Assembly: GCA_902629935.1 (NCBI GenBank)
Contig: CACOSU010000001.1
Span: forward strand, 62,001-126,000
From: an uncultured Pelagibacteraceae bacterium
GTDB taxonomy: Bacteria; Pseudomonadota; Alphaproteobacteria; Pelagibacterales; Pelagibacteraceae
DNA length: 64,000 nucleotides
Reading direction: 5' to 3'
Positions 61,156 through 64,000 of the stretch are shown here, one piece after another (within the stretch, counting starts at the first letter, position 1; every line of letters starts with the position of its first letter). The notes beneath the pieces are model-generated. The model saw nothing but the letters and a program-made list of their open reading frames with translations, made no database searches and was not told where the DNA came from. Made by a program: the position numbers and the translations under genes.

Positions 61156-64000
61156 TGTCTCAAGATTTCAGGTTAGATAGTGTTGGATTAATTAATAGAG
61201 ATAAAAAATTATCATTTAAATTCAATGGAAAACAATATTTTGGATATGAGGGTGATACTTTAGCATCCGCTTTGCTTGCAAACGGTGTTCATTTAGTTGG
61301 TAGAAGTTTCAAATATCACAGGCCAAGAGGTTTCTTTGGAGCAGGAGTTGACGAACCTTATGCAATAGTTCAGCTTTATAGGAATAATGAAACTGAGCCA
61401 AATATTAAAGCAACTGAGCAAGAACTTTTTGAGGGTTTAGAGGCAAGAAGTGTAAATTGTTGGCCAAGTGTTAATTTTGATATTGGCGCAATCAATAATT
61501 TTTTAAAGATTTTTTTACCTGCTGGATTTTATTACAAAACATTTATGTGGCCAAAAAGCTTTTGGTATAGAATTTATGAGCCATTTATCAGAAAAGCAGC
61601 TGGATTAGGTGTAGCATCTACTAAACACGATAAAGAGAGATATGAGCATAAATATGAATATTGTGATTTATTGATAGCTGGATCAGGACCATCAGGTTTG
61701 TCTAGCGCATATGCAGCCGCAAAAAATGGTGCAAAAGTTATTTTAGCAGAAGACAAGCCAAGATTTGGCGGGTCTTTATTAACAGATGATGTGAATATTG
61801 GAAACCAATCAGGAAAAAATTGGGCAGAAGGAATAATTGCTGAACTCAAAACAATGCCAAATGTTGTGGTAAAAAATAGGTCTCAAATCTTTGGCTATTA
61901 TGATCACAACATGCTTGTAATGTCGGAAAAGGTAAGTGATCATTTACCAAAAACTAAAAAATATCACCCAAATAAAAGATTATGGTACATCCGAGCAAAA
62001 GAGGTTTTAATTTCATCAGGATCTATTGAAAGACCAATAGTTTTTGGAAATAATGATACGCCAGGTGTAATGCTTTCTTCTGCTGCTAAAGAATACTTAA
62101 AAGTTTATGGAGTTTTAGTTGGAAAAAATCCATTGATATTTACAAATAACGACAGTGGATACGAAACAGCTATTGAATTTCAAAAACATGGAGTGCAACC
62201 AACAGTATTAGATTCAAGAAAAAATCCTGAATCAGAAATTATTGATGAGGCGAAAAGTTTAGGAATAAATATTAAAAATTCTTATGTAGTTGTTGCAGCA
62301 CAAGGATATAAAAAAGTAAAATCTGCAGATATAGCGAGTATTTCTGATGATAAAAAACAACTTGGAAAAATAGAAAATATTATATGTGATTGTATATGCG
62401 TTTCAGGTTTTTGGACACCGTCTATTCATTTAGCATCTCAATCAGGAAATAAAACTAAGTTTAAAGAAGAAATTGATGCATTTGTTCCAGGGACCTCAAA
62501 ACAACAAGAGACCACTTTAGGAGCTGCTAACGGAGTATTCTCTTTAGAAGAAACTCTAAAAACTTCATTTGAAAAAGGAAGAGAGTTATCAAAAAAAATT
62601 ACTGATAATGATAACGAAGTAAGCATTCCAAACGTAGTTGAAAAAAAATCTTCTAAACACGATAAGTTTTGGTGTGTTCCATTACCAGCAGGAAAAAATT
62701 ATAAAAGATTTTTAGATTTTCAAAACGACGTAGCTGTATCGGATATCGAAATAGCTCTGAGAGAAGGTTATAGATCAATCGAGCATGTTAAAAGATATAC
62801 TACGCTTGGAATGGCAACAGACCAAGGTAAAACAAGTAATTTGAATGGTTTACAGCTAGTTTCAGAAATTGAAAATAAAGTTGTTCCAGCAGTAGGTCAT
62901 ACTACTTTTAGACCTCCATATACACCTATATCAATTGGTGCGATTGTAGGAAGAGAAGTTGGCAAAAATTCAAAACCAACAAGGAAATCTCCAATGCATG
63001 ATTGGCATGAGAAAAATAATGCAGTTTTTGTTGATGCGGGTGTTTGGTTGAGACCTAGATATTACAAAAGAGGTAACGAAAATTTATTTGAAGGATCTAA
63101 GAGAGAAGCAAAAAATGTGAGAACAAATGTTGGTGTTTGTGATGTGACTACACTTGGTAAAATTGATATCAAAGGACCAGATTCGGCTGAGTTGTTAAAT
63201 AGAGTCTATACTAATGCTTGGTTAAAATTACCAGTAGGTAAAGCTAGGTATGGTGTTATGTTAAGAGAAGACGGTATTGTTATGGATGATGGAACAACTA
63301 CAAGAATTTCAGAAAATCACTATCATATGACTACGACAACAGCACAGGCTGCAAATGTTCTTTCACATTTAGAATATTATTTACAACTAGTATGGCCTGA
63401 ATTAAATGTTAATGTTGTTTCAACAACAGAACAATGGGCAGGAGCGGCTATTGCAGGACCAAAATCTAGAGATGTCTTACAAAAATTATTTCCAAATTTA
63501 GATGTATCTAATGAGGGACTTCCTTTTATGGGTTATATGGAAGGAAATTTATTTGGAGTAAAAGCTAGAATATTTCGAATATCTTTTTCAGGTGAGCTTG
63601 CATATGAAGTCAACGTCGAGTCTGATAATGGAAACTTTATGTGGCAAAAAATTATGGAAGTTGGTGAGGAGTTTAAAATCCAACCATATGGTACAGAAGC
63701 ACTATCAACTTTGAGAATTGAAATGGGACATGTTGCTGGCTCAGAACTTGATGGGAGAACAATACCTTATGACAATGCTTTAGATGGCCTTGTTAGCAAA
63801 AAGAAAGATTTTATTGGAAAAAGATCACTTCAAAGAGCAGCTTTTACAGCAGGGGACAGACAAAGAGTAGTAGGGGTAGTTCCCCTAGATAAAAAAACAA
63901 GTATTCCAGAAGGATCTCATTTAGTTAAAGATGCTAATGCACCTTTACCAAATCCAAAGTTAGGGCATATCTCAGCATCGTGTTGGAGTGTTGAATATGA
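61155..64000 (+). CDS. soxA: Sarcosine oxidase/N-methylglutamate dehydrogenase alpha subunit (SoxA/MgdC-type), partial at the right edge
   Basis: About 948 residues are visible, and the frame runs off the window. Domains in order are a 2Fe-2S-like/thioredoxin-fold N-terminal region (GDTLASALLANGVHLVGRSF), a NAD/FAD dinucleotide domain (LLIAGSGPSGLSSAYAAA near 175) and a C-terminal GcvT-like THF-binding domain (about 590 onward, with DVTTLGKIDIKGPDSAELLN and FSGELAYEV). It accepts electrons and transfers the methyl-derived C1 unit to THF. The remaining C-terminus and a gamma subunit (soxG) are presumably beyond the edge. The ATG overlaps the soxD stop by one base. Confidence 0.9.
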   Translation, partial: MSQDFRLDSVGLINRDKKLSFKFNGKQYFGYEGDTLASALLANGVHLVGRSFKYHRPRGFFGAGVDEPYAIVQLYRNNETEPNIKATEQELFEGLEARSVNCWPSVNFDIGAINNFLKIFLPAGFYYKTFMWPKSFWYRIYEPFIRKAAGLGVASTKHDKERYEHKYEYCDLLIAGSGPSGLSSAYAAAKNGAKVILAEDKPRFGGSLLTDDVNIGNQSGKNWAEGIIAELKTMPNVVVKNRSQIFGYYDHNMLVMSEKVSDHLPKTKKYHPNKRLWYIRAKEVLISSGSIERPIVFGNNDTPGVMLSSAAKEYLKVYGVLVGKNPLIFTNNDSGYETAIEFQKHGVQPTVLDSRKNPESEIIDEAKSLGINIKNSYVVVAAQGYKKVKSADIASISDDKKQLGKIENIICDCICVSGFWTPSIHLASQSGNKTKFKEEIDAFVPGTSKQQETTLGAANGVFSLEETLKTSFEKGRELSKKITDNDNEVSIPNVVEKKSSKHDKFWCVPLPAGKNYKRFLDFQNDVAVSDIEIALREGYRSIEHVKRYTTLGMATDQGKTSNLNGLQLVSEIENKVVPAVGHTTFRPPYTPISIGAIVGREVGKNSKPTRKSPMHDWHEKNNAVFVDAGVWLRPRYYKRGNENLFEGSKREAKNVRTNVGVCDVTTLGKIDIKGPDSAELLNRVYTNAWLKLPVGKARYGVMLREDGIVMDDGTTTRISENHYHMTTTTAQAANVLSHLEYYLQLVWPELNVNVVSTTEQWAGAAIAGPKSRDVLQKLFPNLDVSNEGLPFMGYMEGNLFGVKARIFRISFSGELAYEVNVESDNGNFMWQKIMEVGEEFKIQPYGTEALSTLRIEMGHVAGSELDGRTIPYDNALDGLVSKKKDFIGKRSLQRAAFTAGDRQRVVGVVPLDKKTSIPEGSHLVKDANAPLPNPKLGHISASCWSVEY

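Noticed and set aside
61574-62626. 91-aa and 62-aa minus-strand ORFs within soxA
   Set aside because: Both are antisense to the clear soxA reading frame, which the track omitted only because it runs off the window.

Overview
The window is very AT-rich, densely packed DNA with almost no intergenic space: no gap without a gene exceeds about 300 bp, and many genes overlap by 1-8 bp. Gene content and protein sequences point to a marine alphaproteobacterium of the SAR11 clade (Candidatus Pelagibacter or a close relative). The supporting genes are tmm, tdm, a TmoXVW-type transporter, gmaS/mgsABC, a glnT-glxBCD block, fhs and soxBDA. No rRNA, tRNA, CRISPR array, insertion sequence or phage gene was seen.

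Layout. (1) 1-3.3 kb: the end of a glycine-betaine-type ABC system (partial proW, then proX) facing a gamma-butyrobetaine-dioxygenase-like gene. (2) 3.3-7.2 kb, minus strand: GDPD-like phosphodiesterase, aldehyde dehydrogenase, 3-hydroxyisobutyrate-dehydrogenase-like protein and EamA exporter. (3) 7.3-16 kb, plus strand: eutA-like and doeA-like genes joined to a polyamine/opine-type ABC transporter (potABCD-like), then a FadN-type fused beta-oxidation enzyme. (4) 16-31 kb: mostly housekeeping and small-molecule genes. These are a cyclophilin, a putative HExxH metallopeptidase, an agmatinase-family enzyme with a second aldehyde dehydrogenase, ArgE-like, CsaA, LysE, aconitase, a YfgM/BamB-like pair, cupin, ZapE, YjbQ, photolyase and a DpaL-like PLP lyase. 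(5) 31-47 kb, minus strand: two paralogous modules, each a glutamine-synthetase-like ligase plus three split glutamate-synthase-like subunits (gmaS/mgsCBA and glxDCB/glnT). An Amt-family channel and small membrane proteins lie between them. A FAD oxidoreductase, a small winged-helix regulator and TMAO demethylase (tdm) follow. (6) 46.8-54.5 kb, plus strand: the TMAO/betaine transporter, interrupted by a MORN protein and an unknown membrane protein, then glpK and gpsA. (7) 54.5-64 kb: trimethylamine monooxygenase (tmm), an Fe-type alcohol dehydrogenase, a class I amidotransferase, formate-THF ligase, and soxB-soxD-soxA (soxA cut by the window edge).

How the genes fit together. TMA can be oxidised to TMAO (Tmm), TMAO imported (TmoXVW-like) and demethylated to dimethylamine plus formaldehyde (Tdm). 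Monomethylamine can be gamma-glutamylated (GmaS), converted to N-methylglutamate (MgsABC) and oxidised by a heterotetrameric SoxBDAG/MgdABCD-type enzyme. One-carbon units pass through THF, with Fhs linking formate. The dimethylamine-to-monomethylamine step (dmmDABC) was not seen here. The main open questions are the role of the second glxBCD-glnT module, the small proteins around Amt, the proteins embedded in the tmo operon, and the real substrate of the eutA-doeA-potABCD cluster.

All calls come from reading the translated sequences and remembered family features. No database search was run.
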